From the NCBI GenBank assembly GCA_017442155.1, contig JAFSAU010000026.1, forward strand, positions 1-59,736: 59,736 nucleotides of DNA, in the 5' to 3' direction. Shown here piece by piece: positions 42,059 through 52,951 of this stretch; position 1 is the first letter of the stretch, and every line of letters starts with the position of its first letter. The notes under the pieces are model-generated. The model did no database searches. It was not told the origin of the DNA and was given only the letters and a program-made list of their open reading frames with translations. A program made the position numbers and the translations under genes. Origin of the DNA: Clostridia bacterium (GTDB lineage: Bacteria > Bacillota > Clostridia > UMGS1883 > UMGS1540).

Positions 42059-45000
42059 ATGAAGAAACTTTTTTCCGTATGGCTTTCCCTTCTGCTGCTC
42101 CTTCTGCTCTCTCCCGCCTTCCCGGCGAAAGCAGAAACCAATCTGATACAAAATCCAGACTTTGAAGTGCTTTCCGGAGAGGACTTTCAAGATTGGTGGG
42201 CAAGCTCTGCCTGCTCATCTGTGGAAGAAGCCAACGTTTATGCAGGCAAATATTCCTTGCGGCTGTATGACCCGGACCAGTCCTTCAACCCTTATGTCGC
42301 ACAATCCGTTTCCGTAATAGGAGGGGCCGAATACCGCCTCTCCTTCTACGCCCGGAAAAAATCCGGTTCCGGTGAGCCTCTGATTAAAATTGAGGCCTAT
42401 GACGAAAACAACACGAGTGTTTTGCAAACCGCACTGACGGGAGGCAAGACAGCCCCGAACGAATGGACCAAATACGAGGATGTTGTGGCCCTTCCGTCCT
42501 CCGCTGTTCGTATCGGCGTTTTGGTCCGGCTCCTTGGGAACGGCGAAGTGTTTTTCGATAACATCTCCCTATCCCTGCACAGGCTTCCCGATGCTTTTAC
42601 ATTAGAGACAGACTGGGTATTTTATTACAGCGATATGCAAACCGGCACTGCGACCGCCCATGTAAATGATTACTTTGCCTCCTATTTCAGCGGCGGCTCT
42701 GTTTCCTTTTCCCTGACCGGGCAAAACGGCACAGTATTGGCAGAAGGTACAAGCCCGGTTGTTGACGGAAGCGCATCCTTTTCCTTTCCGCTCCGGCTTC
42801 TTTCCGTAAAGAAGCAAGCCTATACCCTTTCCGCCTCCCTCATGGATTCCGGTGGGACAGCAGCGGACAGCAAGACGGTTTCGGTGTATAAATATGACCG
42901 ACCGCGCTATCTCGGGAAAGACGGTTTATATCTGAAAAACGGGACAGAATCCATCTATCCCGTATTCGGATATCATTGTGACCCCACCCAGTATGCAAAG
43001 GTAAAGGAAGCGGGTATCAACATTCTGCAGGGCAACCTGCTTCCCACGGCAGAAGGGCATCTTCGCTATCTCGATGCCGCTCTTACGGAAAACGTGATGG
43101 TTCTGATTCCGCTCTATTATAACATGAAACCGGCAGGACATGCGGACAATATTGAACGGAATACTGCCATTATAAAAGCTATCAAGGACCATCCTGCACT
43201 GTTCGGCTATGCCATTATGGACGAACCGTTTCTGAATTTCTCAAATCCCGAGAAAGACCTGGAGGCCTCCTACAAGCTCGTCCGGGATCTGGACGATAAC
43301 CATCCCGTTTATACCGTCGAAGCACAGCAAAGCTTTTACAGAACGTGCTCAAAGTATGTTGACATTCTCGGCATTGACCCTTACGGTGCCGCATACACAG
43401 GATATGTGTCGGACTCTACTCTGAAAGCACGGGAAGCCGTTCGGAATGAAAAACCCGTCTATGTCCTTCTGGAAGCCTTCCGTAATAACGACGGCAGGTA
43501 TCCCACGGGCCAGGATGAGCGGAATATGATTTACCAGGCCCTGATGAATGGGGCCGATGCCATAGGATATTTCAGCATTGCAGACTCGGAAGAGGACGAA
43601 AGCGGTAACCGCACGATTCCGATTTATGACGTACCCGACATGTGGAATGCGATCACGGCGTTTGCCCGGGATGAGCTTCTGCTCTCCTTTGACCATTTTA
43701 TTTTCGGAAAAAACCAGCCCTTTTGTCAGAAAAAGGAATCCACCTATCAGTATGCCGCATGGCAAAAGGGTGGGGACATTTACCTTGCCGTGTGCGGACT
43801 CCAAAAGGATTCCTCGCAGGAAATAACCATACCGCTTTGGAGCACGGCGGCAAAAAAATGTGTTGATTCCTTTACGGCAGAAGTGATACAAGGCTCCGAC
43901 ACGCCCCCCTTTTCCGGTCATCGAAATCTGAAGCTCACCCTCACCGGCACCGAAACACTGCTTATCAGAATCACGCCGGAAAATGGATTCGACGATTACT
44001 ATTACACCTCCTTTGAGGACGTACACTCCCCCGAATTCGGAGGAAATGCCACTCTGACAGATGTGGAGGCTTTCAGCGGAAAATACAGCTTTGCACTGCA
44101 AGACTATGAAGAACTCAACATTTTCTTGCCGGAAGTCAATCTGTCTGATGCCGTATTTTCCATGCAATATAAGCTTATCGACTCTTTTGAAACGGGCGAG
44201 CTTTCCATCACGGTGTACGATGCGCAGTCACGCATTGTGGCCGAGGGCGGTCCTTTCTATCCCGAAAACCAATGGTTGACGGGGTACTGCTCCTCCGCAG
44301 ATCCAACCACGCAGTATACAGCGCCGTTTTCCGTCATAATTTCGTATTACGGAATGGGTACCGCCTACATCGACGATTTTTCTGCCTACACCACCGAAAC
44401 GATTATAAACGGAAGCTTCGACATGCAAACTGCCGAGGGGAATCCCGGAAACGACGCGAACATCTGGGGCTATAACGGCGGGGCTTGGACAAATAACTCC
44501 TCTTACATTTCTCTGGAAACCAAGGACGGAAATACATATGTGAAAATGACCGGCACACCCACATCCTCTTATTTCTATTACCGGCTTTACGGATTAGATT
44601 ACGGAACTATGTATAAGCTTTCCTACCGTACCAAAACGGACCACACGCAGAATACTGCCAATGCAGTAACCATCCTGGCAGGTGATGCAAACACGCCCGG
44701 CTCCTCTATGCATCTTGACTCTATCGGACGGATATGGAGCCCTGCGTGCAGCGGTACATGGACCACACATGAGGTGTATTTCGTAAATTTTGTCAACCGG
44801 AACCACCCCCTGCAAAACGGCAGAACCTACGCGGAAATCCGTTTTGCCGGAAACGTAGGGCAAGCAGGTGTATCTGCGTATTTTGACGACATCACCCTCA
44901 CGCCCGTCTCCCCTTCCGCCTCCTTTCAGGAAACGGAAAACGGCACACTAAGCGTTACATATTCGTATACCGACTTCTTTTCAGAGAACCCGCCCAGATC

Positions 45001-45271
45001 GTATACGTTCTTCTATCGGACCGAGAATGGACTTCGCACTCTCCTGGATGTGACAATATGCTCCCATACGCCTGCCGCCCCCTCTGTCCGCCTTAACGGC
45101 AGTTCCGGCGGCACGCACACCGCAACGGGCTTTCTTCCGTATACAGTGACGGAAACCTTCTCCATACCGGACACGCAGAATACCGCTTCTCTTTCCTGCG
45201 AGGTTGTTTTCTGGAACAAAATGTTGCCCTCCGCCAAAAAAGCAGTCTATGAAATACAATCCTGCAGCTGA
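42059..45271 (+). CDS. Secreted TIM-barrel protein with CBM-like domains (2)
   Basis: A 1070-residue paralogue of the preceding protein, 14 bases downstream and in the same operon. Signal peptide 1-25; CBM-like 27-170; Ig-like about 185-290; barrel about 290-555 with YAIMDEPFLN (E389) and VYVLLEAFRNNDG (E472), again 83 residues apart; then two more sandwich domains (about 645-960) and a C-terminal beta domain. It has no SLH repeats, so it may be released or held by another partner. Confidence 0.72.
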   Translation: MKKLFSVWLSLLLLLLLSPAFPAKAETNLIQNPDFEVLSGEDFQDWWASSACSSVEEANVYAGKYSLRLYDPDQSFNPYVAQSVSVIGGAEYRLSFYARKKSGSGEPLIKIEAYDENNTSVLQTALTGGKTAPNEWTKYEDVVALPSSAVRIGVLVRLLGNGEVFFDNISLSLHRLPDAFTLETDWVFYYSDMQTGTATAHVNDYFASYFSGGSVSFSLTGQNGTVLAEGTSPVVDGSASFSFPLRLLSVKKQAYTLSASLMDSGGTAADSKTVSVYKYDRPRYLGKDGLYLKNGTESIYPVFGYHCDPTQYAKVKEAGINILQGNLLPTAEGHLRYLDAALTENVMVLIPLYYNMKPAGHADNIERNTAIIKAIKDHPALFGYAIMDEPFLNFSNPEKDLEASYKLVRDLDDNHPVYTVEAQQSFYRTCSKYVDILGIDPYGAAYTGYVSDSTLKAREAVRNEKPVYVLLEAFRNNDGRYPTGQDERNMIYQALMNGADAIGYFSIADSEEDESGNRTIPIYDVPDMWNAITAFARDELLLSFDHFIFGKNQPFCQKKESTYQYAAWQKGGDIYLAVCGLQKDSSQEITIPLWSTAAKKCVDSFTAEVIQGSDTPPFSGHRNLKLTLTGTETLLIRITPENGFDDYYYTSFEDVHSPEFGGNATLTDVEAFSGKYSFALQDYEELNIFLPEVNLSDAVFSMQYKLIDSFETGELSITVYDAQSRIVAEGGPFYPENQWLTGYCSSADPTTQYTAPFSVIISYYGMGTAYIDDFSAYTTETIINGSFDMQTAEGNPGNDANIWGYNGGAWTNNSSYISLETKDGNTYVKMTGTPTSSYFYYRLYGLDYGTMYKLSYRTKTDHTQNTANAVTILAGDANTPGSSMHLDSIGRIWSPACSGTWTTHEVYFVNFVNRNHPLQNGRTYAEIRFAGNVGQAGVSAYFDDITLTPVSPSASFQETENGTLSVTYSYTDFFSENPPRSYTFFYRTENGLRTLLDVTICSHTPAAPSVRLNGSSGGTHTATGFLPYTVTETFSIPDTQNTASLSCEVVFWNKMLPSAKKAVYEIQSCS

Positions 45272-45297
45272 TTGCAGGCTATGCTGTAATACTGCAT

Positions 45298-45346
45298 AAA
45301 AAAGTGCTGTGTCCCTGGGACTCTCCCATTGACACAGCGCTTTTTC
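45298..45346. terminator. Bidirectional terminator between convergent operons
   Basis: Stem AAAAAGTGCTGTGTC / GACACAGCGCTTTTT (one G-T pair), loop of 17. It lies between the plus-strand pair and the minus-strand triple of secreted proteins. Smaller hairpins follow at 45367-45396 (GGAAATTAC/GTAATTTCC) and 45443-45462 (AATTGAC/GTCAATT). Confidence 0.8.
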
Positions 45347-45465
45347 CATGCTTTTTTTATTATGTAGGAAATTACTACTTTTAAGTTGTAATTTCCGCAA
45401 TAACAAGAAAATTTACCTTACAAAAAGTGAGCAAAGCGAATCTTGAATTGACGAAGTCAATTTTC

Positions 45466-48400
45466 TCATTTATCCAGAATCCGCTTCATAATAACAGCCG
45501 CTTCCGCTCTTGTGGTATTACCGTGAGGGTTTAATGTGCCGTCCGCATTTCCTTTGACAAGTCCCTCCGCAATCATAGCCTTGACATGCGGCAATGCATA
45601 ATCCGAAACATTTGTTCCGTCAGAAAATACACTCAAATCCACATCTCCCGTCAATTTCATTCCGCGTGCCGTAATCGTCATCAAATCCTGGCGTGTAATT
45701 TCTGCTTCAGGATTAAACCGGTTATCTCCCACGCCGTTTAAAATGCCGGCAGCACGGCCGATGGCGATATCCTTTGCGTAATGGGCCTCAGGGTCCACAT
45801 CTGCAAAGTTTTCGCCTGCCTGCGCTGTCAGGCCAAGGGTACGTACCAGGAACATCGCAAAGTCACCGCGTGTGATTTTCTCTCCCGGGCGGAACTTATC
45901 CTTCACGGGATCATAGGTTATCCCCTTTTGCTTCATAAGCTCTGCCGCATTTCTCGCCCAACCATATCCATTCATATCGAAATATGTGAACGGAACGCTC
46001 ACGCTGAAATCAACCGTCGTTTGCGGCGTGATTTCCCAAAGCTGTGCCGCGCAGGGCTGCAGGGTAGCCTTCAGGACGCCGTCCCCCGCGTAGCTTCCCT
46101 CACCGCCGGAAACAATTTTTGCATCGAAGGAGCCGACGGAAACCGTGCCGTCAAAGCTTGTAAGCGGAACCTCAGCCTCTTTTGTTTCGTCGTTGCTTCT
46201 GTTTAAAACCACGACATAGAGCTTGCCGTCCTCTTCCCAGCTTCTGTACCAGAAGTCATCGTTTCGCACATCGTTAAAGGTCGGAATTTCCTTGCTGGCA
46301 AACACGCGGAACGCCATATCGTCCTTTAAATCCACCGCCATAAATTCGAGAATTGCCGGCCACAGATCTGTTTCGTTCAATGGAATGGTTTTTCCGTCTA
46401 CCACTCTCGCATCCCCGAACGCAAAGTAGCCGAAGGATTGCGCCCCCTCAAACAGACCCTGGTACAAGCTGCTTCTGAACTGATCAGGTGTGGGGAATAT
46501 TCCGCCTTCATATGTTTGAACAATGGGGCAAATCGCCTTATTTCCTCTTGCCGCCTCCCGCATATTCGCCGTTTGTGTAGCAATAAAGGTTGCAGGATCA
46601 TGCTTTGAGGTCGGATACGGATCCGTTGCCAGGATATCCACATATTTACTGGTTTCATAAAAGGTTCTCGCCGCATTATCCAAGGTGTATACCGGCTTTT
46701 CGGGGTCAAGCCGACGAATAAAGGCATAGGACTTGCAAAGCTGATCTATAACCTCGTCATAGGAGCCGTGGATAAAGGGCTCGTCCTGCACCATCCATCC
46801 TAAAACCATGGGATGGTCCTTATAGTCCTCAATCACATCCGTGTTGATTGCAATATTATCAGGATGGGCGGCAGGCTTGCCGTCAAAGTAAAGGCACACC
46901 ATCGCATAAATATTATATTTTTCACAAACAGCAAGCTGTTTTTCAAGACCTGAAACATTTCCACCGAAATGAAGCTGAATCGTGTTAATGCCGCCCTCCT
47001 TCAGAACAGGTGCCGCATCCTCGCCCGTTGAATGATACGCAATTATCGGATAAAACGGGGTTGTTTTATTCAGAAGATACACGCCATCTTCACGGATATA
47101 GGGCGAACGCTCAAATTTATATACATCTCGTGACCGTTCTTCCAAAACTGCACCGGCGGCATCACGCAGTGTTGCCGTTACCGTATACGTTTTTGCCATT
47201 TCCTGCATCAGGGATGTCGGAAAAACAAAGCTTACCTCTTCGCCCGTAAACGGCAGATTCTCTTTTTGCATCAAAATGGCTTCTCCATCCTTAAACGCAA
47301 AGGAAACCGTAGCATTTTCATCCGCAAAGCCCGGTGCAGGGCTCACCTTCGCAACTCCCTCCGTATAATCCGGATAATATACGCCCCAATCGGTATCCAG
47401 ACTGAATTTTGAGGGTTTTGTAAGCTGATACATTTCCATATCATCGAAATACACCACACCTGCACCGCCGAGACGTGCATAAATCGCGATCCCATTGCAT
47501 TCAATCCCTGCCGCAACCTTCGTTACAAGCTTTTTCCAGCCGTCGGAAGGTGCAGAAGGCTCCGTAATGGTTTCGGAAGCGGTTGCGCCGTCAAGAACCG
47601 TTTCGTTCGGATGCTCCGGATCGCCGTACGGTTCCATTTTAATATAGGCACCGCTCGAATTCACAAGCTCTTTGTCCAGGGATTCGATGTAGTACCAGAC
47701 GGATACCACGTATTCAACGCCAGGACTTACCGGAATCATCTGGCTGACCCACGGATTTTTCCCGACCTCACTACTCTCAACCTTAATAGCCGTATTTCCT
47801 GTACGTACACGCTCTGAGGTCAGAGAAATATACGGATTCTCATTGCCAAAGTTTTTATATGCCTTCCAGTCGGTGACGCTTACGCCGTCATTGTCCTCAA
47901 AGCTTGTATTTTTGACAAGGTTTACGCTCGTTTCGGGAACCACAATCACTTCGGGCTTTACTTCCGTCACGGCTTCAAACCCGCCGTTGATATCAAGGTC
48001 CGTCCCTTCAATCTCTACATCATCCCAGTAAACTGTGCTTCCTTCCGGCACAAGGCCCGTATCAAGGCACAGGATAACACGGTTTTTATCCGCGGGGTAC
48101 ACAAATTCAACCGAGAGCTTCGTCCATCGTCTTACTGTATTGGAAATCCGCTCCGAGGCCGCAATTGCCGCGCCTGCCCCATCCTTATAATTTCCTGTAA
48201 TACGCATAACGGCACCGGCTTTTTCCGGTAAATCTTTACCCGCAATTTTAATCTGTGCGCTTGCCTTGTAGGTTTTTCCCGGCTCAAGCCCCTTTACTCT
48301 TGTCCATATTCTTGTATTATCCTCCAGGCTGTTCCACACCTTCATGGAATATGTGCCGCTCTTTACATCCTCTTTTGTAACAGCCGCCTCCGTTCCTTTA

Positions 48401-48531
48401 ATGGTTGTATAGGCAGACCAGCCTGTGTCCCATCCATCTGCCCAGGTGTACTCGACTTCCTCTGCCGCAAGTACCGGCAAAAGGGAAAACAGTAAAATGG
48501 CTGAAAGAATTCCTGCAAATATTTTTTTCAT
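45466..48531 (-). CDS. SLH-anchored secreted TIM-barrel protein (3)
   Basis: A 1021-residue protein: signal peptide (FSLLPVLAAEE), two CBM-like domains (about 24-185 and 200-375), Ig-like about 380-480, barrel about 485-755 and three SLH repeats about 845-1021. The barrel motif is LGWMVQDEPFIH with E584; at the position equal to the second Glu of proteins 1 and 2 it has Q672 (PIVQTYEGG). The SLH region is closely similar to that of protein 1 (GDFAMFLVRTLGLT, GNADGTLNPHGNTTRAEAAV). Last gene of a three-gene operon starting at 52884. Confidence 0.75.
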   Translation of the reverse strand: MKKIFAGILSAILLFSLLPVLAAEEVEYTWADGWDTGWSAYTTIKGTEAAVTKEDVKSGTYSMKVWNSLEDNTRIWTRVKGLEPGKTYKASAQIKIAGKDLPEKAGAVMRITGNYKDGAGAAIAASERISNTVRRWTKLSVEFVYPADKNRVILCLDTGLVPEGSTVYWDDVEIEGTDLDINGGFEAVTEVKPEVIVVPETSVNLVKNTSFEDNDGVSVTDWKAYKNFGNENPYISLTSERVRTGNTAIKVESSEVGKNPWVSQMIPVSPGVEYVVSVWYYIESLDKELVNSSGAYIKMEPYGDPEHPNETVLDGATASETITEPSAPSDGWKKLVTKVAAGIECNGIAIYARLGGAGVVYFDDMEMYQLTKPSKFSLDTDWGVYYPDYTEGVAKVSPAPGFADENATVSFAFKDGEAILMQKENLPFTGEEVSFVFPTSLMQEMAKTYTVTATLRDAAGAVLEERSRDVYKFERSPYIREDGVYLLNKTTPFYPIIAYHSTGEDAAPVLKEGGINTIQLHFGGNVSGLEKQLAVCEKYNIYAMVCLYFDGKPAAHPDNIAINTDVIEDYKDHPMVLGWMVQDEPFIHGSYDEVIDQLCKSYAFIRRLDPEKPVYTLDNAARTFYETSKYVDILATDPYPTSKHDPATFIATQTANMREAARGNKAICPIVQTYEGGIFPTPDQFRSSLYQGLFEGAQSFGYFAFGDARVVDGKTIPLNETDLWPAILEFMAVDLKDDMAFRVFASKEIPTFNDVRNDDFWYRSWEEDGKLYVVVLNRSNDETKEAEVPLTSFDGTVSVGSFDAKIVSGGEGSYAGDGVLKATLQPCAAQLWEITPQTTVDFSVSVPFTYFDMNGYGWARNAAELMKQKGITYDPVKDKFRPGEKITRGDFAMFLVRTLGLTAQAGENFADVDPEAHYAKDIAIGRAAGILNGVGDNRFNPEAEITRQDLMTITARGMKLTGDVDLSVFSDGTNVSDYALPHVKAMIAEGLVKGNADGTLNPHGNTTRAEAAVIMKRILDK

Positions 48532-48546
48532 TTTTACATCCCCCTC

Positions 48547-51264
48547 TTAATTTGATAGTGTTGCCATAAGTATTGGTGAAATCCCGTCCCACAAAAAAGC
48601 ACGGAGTGTCATGCCGGAGCCGGGAACGGTAATATCCACTTCTTCCTCCGGGTCTGTGCACACCCTCATGCGGATATCCAATAGCCTTTCGCCTTCCGGC
48701 TCCGTTTTGTAAAGTGCACAGTATAGCCGCTCTCCCGGCAAAGCATATTTCACGCGTGTGGTAACTGTGCCCACCGCCAATGACAGAAGCGGCGTATCCT
48801 CTTCATAGAAAGACAGAGCTTTTGATGCTCCTGCATCCATAATTTCCAAAAGCACAGCCCCGCAAGGCGGCAGGCTTACCAGAATACTTTCCTCTTCGAC
48901 CAGTGCCTCTCCGCTTCCGGAAATCACCTTCGACTCTACGGCATATTCCGGAATGGAATCGGTTACACTCCCGGATGTCTCCTTACTCATCACTGCCAGA
49001 TACGTCTTGTTTCCCCGCGGAAGAACTGCATACCGCAGATACTCGGTTTCTCCCGCTTCGTAAAAACCTTCAAAGGACGGAATATCCGTTGCAGACAAGG
49101 TATGCAGCGTTTCCCACAATTCTGTCCTGTATAACGGAAGCGTCTCGCCTCCCTCAGTTCGTGCCGCACCGATTCTGAAATATCCCACGGCTTTTGCACC
49201 CGCCATAAAGGACTGGTACACCATGAAGCGCATCTGGTCATCACTCGGCCAGAAATCAAAATATTCAAAAGCCTGTAAAATGGAATAAACAGGCTTTTGT
49301 CCGTCTGCCGCTTCCACCGCGGCACTGATTCTCTCATGTACATGTCCCGCCGCGCTGTGCGTGCTTCCGGGATATGGGTCCGTTGCCAGAATGTCCACAT
49401 ATTTTATGCTTTCCGAAAAGGTTGTATCCTGATTATCTAAGGTATATACAGGATGCTCCCTGTCAATCGAACGAATCAGCTTATAGGACTCACGAAGTCC
49501 TTCTACGGCTTCGTGATACGGGTAATTCCCGAACGGTTCGTCCATAATCATCCAGCCGAAAACTGCCGGATGATTTTTAAAACGCGAAAGCACATCCACG
49601 GTTGTTTCATATCGGTCCGGATGGCAGGGCATATTGCCTCCGGAATACAGGGCTACCAGCCCCATCAGATTATATTTTGCCGCCTCGTTCAGACGTGTTC
49701 GGAGGTCCTCATAATCGGAAAAAATAATCTGAATCACATTGATCCCCGCCTCAGCCATCCTGCTGTATTCGTCAAATCCCACCTGATAGCCGATTACAGG
49801 ATGAAAAGGCTCACTCTTATTTTTCAAATACACGCCGTCTTCCTTCCGGATATACGGACTTCTTTCATACCGGTAAACGGGCGTTTCCCGCGTTTCCACC
49901 ACTTCGCCGCTTCGCATAAGCGTAGCGGAAAGGGTGTATTCCTTCCGGATTTCCGGCAATACGGAAAGCGGAAAAATCCACTTTGCCGTATCGTCCGAAA
50001 ACCTCACATTTTCCCGGGCGGTAATGACTGTCGTGCCATCCTTCAAAGCATAATCCACCGTACAGTCCGTGTAATCCTTACCGATAAGCTTTGTACTGGA
50101 AGCCGTTCCGTACAGAATGTCATCGTAATAAAATACACCGTCGGTCGAAAGCTCGAAGGCCGCCCCCTCTCCCTCCTTGCAAACTGTCACATCATCGAAA
50201 TAAATTTCTCCGCTTCCGGAAAGGCGCAGAAGCATTCCGAGTTTTGTGCAGTTACGCACTGTGTAAATTCGCTGACGGATTTCTACCCATCCGTCCGTAG
50301 GTTTTGAGACAGCCTCGGAATTAAAAAATCCGCAAGGCGTTTTCAAATCGTCATAGCATTCAAATTTAATTACAGCCCCGCCGGATACGGACTTTACATT
50401 GACATAGGCCGAAATAATATAATGTGTCAATGGCTCCACCGCAAACGAACGGCTCGTCCAGGGGTTGGACACTGTATCGGAGGCCGTAAGGCGCACGGCA
50501 TAGGAGCCGCTGTGTACCACTTCATTTGTAAGCGAAACGTAGGGGTTTCGTGTATCATAGCCCACATAGGCATCGTCATTATCGTAGGCCATCCATCCGA
50601 CCGGTGTCACCCCACTCACCTCTTCAAATCCGGGATTTTGCACGAGGTTTTCTGCACCTTCCGGAATGGCAGGCTCTGCAGGTGCCTTTAAAAAAGCACG
50701 GATTTCAACATTTTCAAAATCCCCGCCCAGGTCCTGGTAGTCACTCAGCGTAATGTCATCCCAGTACACTGCCCCGCCGGCGGGGATTTTCCCTGCATCC
50801 AATAGGAGCGTTGCATATACGGTGTCCTCGGGCTGCGTAAACGAGAGCGAAACCTCTGTCCATTTCCCCACGTCCGTCTTAATGTTCTGGCTCATTGCCC
50901 AGCAGGCACTTTGCCCGCTTTTAAAAGAAGGGGCAACGCGCATACGTGCCCCTGTATCACTGCTCATTGTATGTGTCAACCAGACAAATCCCTTTGCCGT
51001 ATATGTCTTCCCCGGCACGAGGTTTTCCGCCTCCAGCCATATGCGGACATTGGAAGAAGAATTGTTGAAAAGCTTCATGGAATACCGGCCTGTGTGTGCT
51101 TTTTCATCCGTTGCGACCGCCTGCGTTCCCTTGTGCGTTTCATAGCCCCATACTCCCGTTCCCGCCTTCTCGGCCCAAAGATACGTGTCCGCTTCTGCCG
51201 CTTCTGCCCCAAAGACGGGCAGAAGCAGACAGACCAGAAAACATATAAAAGATTTTTTCAGCAT
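48547..51264 (-). CDS. Secreted TIM-barrel protein (4)
   Basis: A 905-residue protein: signal peptide ending GAEAAEAD, two CBM-like domains (about 23-180 and 205-370; LVQNPGFEEVSG), Ig-like about 375-470, barrel about 475-740 with FGWMIMDEPFGN (E576) and VYSILQAFEYF (Gln in the second position), and a beta-rich C-terminus without SLH. It starts 3 bases after the stop of the CBM-only gene and ends 15 before the next. GAGG ribosome site. Confidence 0.72.
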   Translation of the reverse strand: MLKKSFICFLVCLLLPVFGAEAAEADTYLWAEKAGTGVWGYETHKGTQAVATDEKAHTGRYSMKLFNNSSSNVRIWLEAENLVPGKTYTAKGFVWLTHTMSSDTGARMRVAPSFKSGQSACWAMSQNIKTDVGKWTEVSLSFTQPEDTVYATLLLDAGKIPAGGAVYWDDITLSDYQDLGGDFENVEIRAFLKAPAEPAIPEGAENLVQNPGFEEVSGVTPVGWMAYDNDDAYVGYDTRNPYVSLTNEVVHSGSYAVRLTASDTVSNPWTSRSFAVEPLTHYIISAYVNVKSVSGGAVIKFECYDDLKTPCGFFNSEAVSKPTDGWVEIRQRIYTVRNCTKLGMLLRLSGSGEIYFDDVTVCKEGEGAAFELSTDGVFYYDDILYGTASSTKLIGKDYTDCTVDYALKDGTTVITARENVRFSDDTAKWIFPLSVLPEIRKEYTLSATLMRSGEVVETRETPVYRYERSPYIRKEDGVYLKNKSEPFHPVIGYQVGFDEYSRMAEAGINVIQIIFSDYEDLRTRLNEAAKYNLMGLVALYSGGNMPCHPDRYETTVDVLSRFKNHPAVFGWMIMDEPFGNYPYHEAVEGLRESYKLIRSIDREHPVYTLDNQDTTFSESIKYVDILATDPYPGSTHSAAGHVHERISAAVEAADGQKPVYSILQAFEYFDFWPSDDQMRFMVYQSFMAGAKAVGYFRIGAARTEGGETLPLYRTELWETLHTLSATDIPSFEGFYEAGETEYLRYAVLPRGNKTYLAVMSKETSGSVTDSIPEYAVESKVISGSGEALVEEESILVSLPPCGAVLLEIMDAGASKALSFYEEDTPLLSLAVGTVTTRVKYALPGERLYCALYKTEPEGERLLDIRMRVCTDPEEEVDITVPGSGMTLRAFLWDGISPILMATLSN

Positions 51265-51267
51265 ATA

Positions 51268-52884
51268 TTATGCCTCTTTCGGATATACAAAGGGACTGCA
51301 AATGGGACTGAGTCCTGCCATTGTGCTGTCATACAGCATGGCCTTTACCTCGTAGGTTGCATCGGCATACGGTAAGGTTGTGCTGAAAGTACCGGCATTC
51401 TTGGCTGCAATTTCGCCACTCTCTACAATGCTGACTTCCTTCAGAGTTTTCGTGGTGCCGTTTACCGCATACACCGCCAACATCAGCTTAACTTTGGCCG
51501 GGTTGGCAGCGTCCTGGTTAACGTAGTCTGCTGTTGCCGTAATGGTGTTGTCCCCTTTTGTGAAGGTTACACTTGTCTGCGTTACAGAAATATCATCCCA
51601 GTACATATTGCTTCCTGCCGTAAGCTCTCCGGAATGCATCTGAATGAAGCCATACGTGAATCCTTCCGGAACTGTAAAGACCAGAGAAACTTCCTGCCAT
51701 GCACCATCTGCCGCCGGAGTGAAGTTCGTTCTATTCCACATAGCACCATAAGAACCTGTATACGCAGGCCCGATTCCGAACATACGTGTGCTGCCTGTTT
51801 CACCGTCAAGCTTAACCCATCCTGTAAGCTTATATGTTTCTCCGCCTTTCAGATTCGGAACAAACAGATGTGCGGAACGATTCGATTTATAATACCCCTT
51901 GCTCGCACACGATTCCATCTGAAGAGAATAATTCCCGCTTTTCTTTACTGTGCTTGAAGCCTGCATGTCATCCGCAAGTCCGCTAGCTAAATACCAGACA
52001 CCCATTCCTACGCCGGAAGGCCAGGCAATGGTCTCATCCGCACTGATTTTTTCGTTTGTAACCGTCTCAAATCCACCATTAAAATCCCCGTTGATTTCAC
52101 GAACCAATACATCGTCATAATAATATTCTGCATTCAATTCTCCTGTTTCAAAAACAACATAGGCAGTGGTTGGATCATACTCTCCGGAATCATCCCAGCT
52201 TTGCGGCTGCTGCCATCTGACCATAATCTGCGACCACTTTCCAAAGGTATTAACCAGAGTACCGTTAGCATCCGCACTTGCAACGTTTGCGGGCAAATTA
52301 AACTTTGCATGATAGTCTGTAGAAGTCGCAACCCATCCATACGTGAACCTTGGTTCTCCGCTACCATCTCTTGATTTTCCGATACGGATTTCGGTACCAC
52401 TCGCATTATATCCACCGAAATCATACCATGTGACAGCCTCAACTGCATCCGGGTCCGGGACCGCTTTCACCCAAACGGAAGCCTCATACCAGGCACCCGG
52501 TGTTAAACCTGAGATTTTTTGCCATACACGGCGTTTTTCACCGGCCGTACCAGAAACAACCTTCATCGCATAGTCTCCGCTGCGAACATTTGCCGCTTCG
52601 GCTTCATCGGTCTTGCTGACAACACAGGCATCTTCCGGAAGCGCAGTATACCCATAAAGCCCCTGCCCTGCCACGCTCCATACCTCTTTTGATTCTCCGT
52701 CAACTGCCGTCCAGAAATATGTGGTTGTTGAACCGTCAACCGTTCTTGTCTCCACATCCTCAAAGCCGGGGTTTACAACCAGGTTTTGAGGGGCATCGTC
52801 CGCGAGTACACCGAATGTCGGGAACATACCCAAACTCATAATCGCGGCAAGCAAAATTGCCATTCCCTTTCTCTTCATTTTCAT
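51268..52884 (-). CDS. Secreted CBM-like multi-domain protein without barrel
   Basis: A 538-residue protein: signal peptide MKMKRKGMAILLAAIMSLG..VLA; a CBM_4_9-like domain about 33-270 (LVVNPGFEDVET), a second about 275-440 (NGGFETVTN) and a fibronectin/Ig-like end. It lacks SLH repeats and catalytic motifs, so it may be a soluble glycan-binding protein. First gene of the operon of three; the AAAGGATG ribosome site fits. Confidence 0.72.
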   Translation of the reverse strand: MKMKRKGMAILLAAIMSLGMFPTFGVLADDAPQNLVVNPGFEDVETRTVDGSTTTYFWTAVDGESKEVWSVAGQGLYGYTALPEDACVVSKTDEAEAANVRSGDYAMKVVSGTAGEKRRVWQKISGLTPGAWYEASVWVKAVPDPDAVEAVTWYDFGGYNASGTEIRIGKSRDGSGEPRFTYGWVATSTDYHAKFNLPANVASADANGTLVNTFGKWSQIMVRWQQPQSWDDSGEYDPTTAYVVFETGELNAEYYYDDVLVREINGDFNGGFETVTNEKISADETIAWPSGVGMGVWYLASGLADDMQASSTVKKSGNYSLQMESCASKGYYKSNRSAHLFVPNLKGGETYKLTGWVKLDGETGSTRMFGIGPAYTGSYGAMWNRTNFTPAADGAWQEVSLVFTVPEGFTYGFIQMHSGELTAGSNMYWDDISVTQTSVTFTKGDNTITATADYVNQDAANPAKVKLMLAVYAVNGTTKTLKEVSIVESGEIAAKNAGTFSTTLPYADATYEVKAMLYDSTMAGLSPICSPFVYPKEA

Positions 52885-52951
52885 TGCTACATCATCCTTT
52901 CAGCTTGAATTTAAAAGAGTGTTTCGTACTCTTTTTCGCTTATACAAGTTG

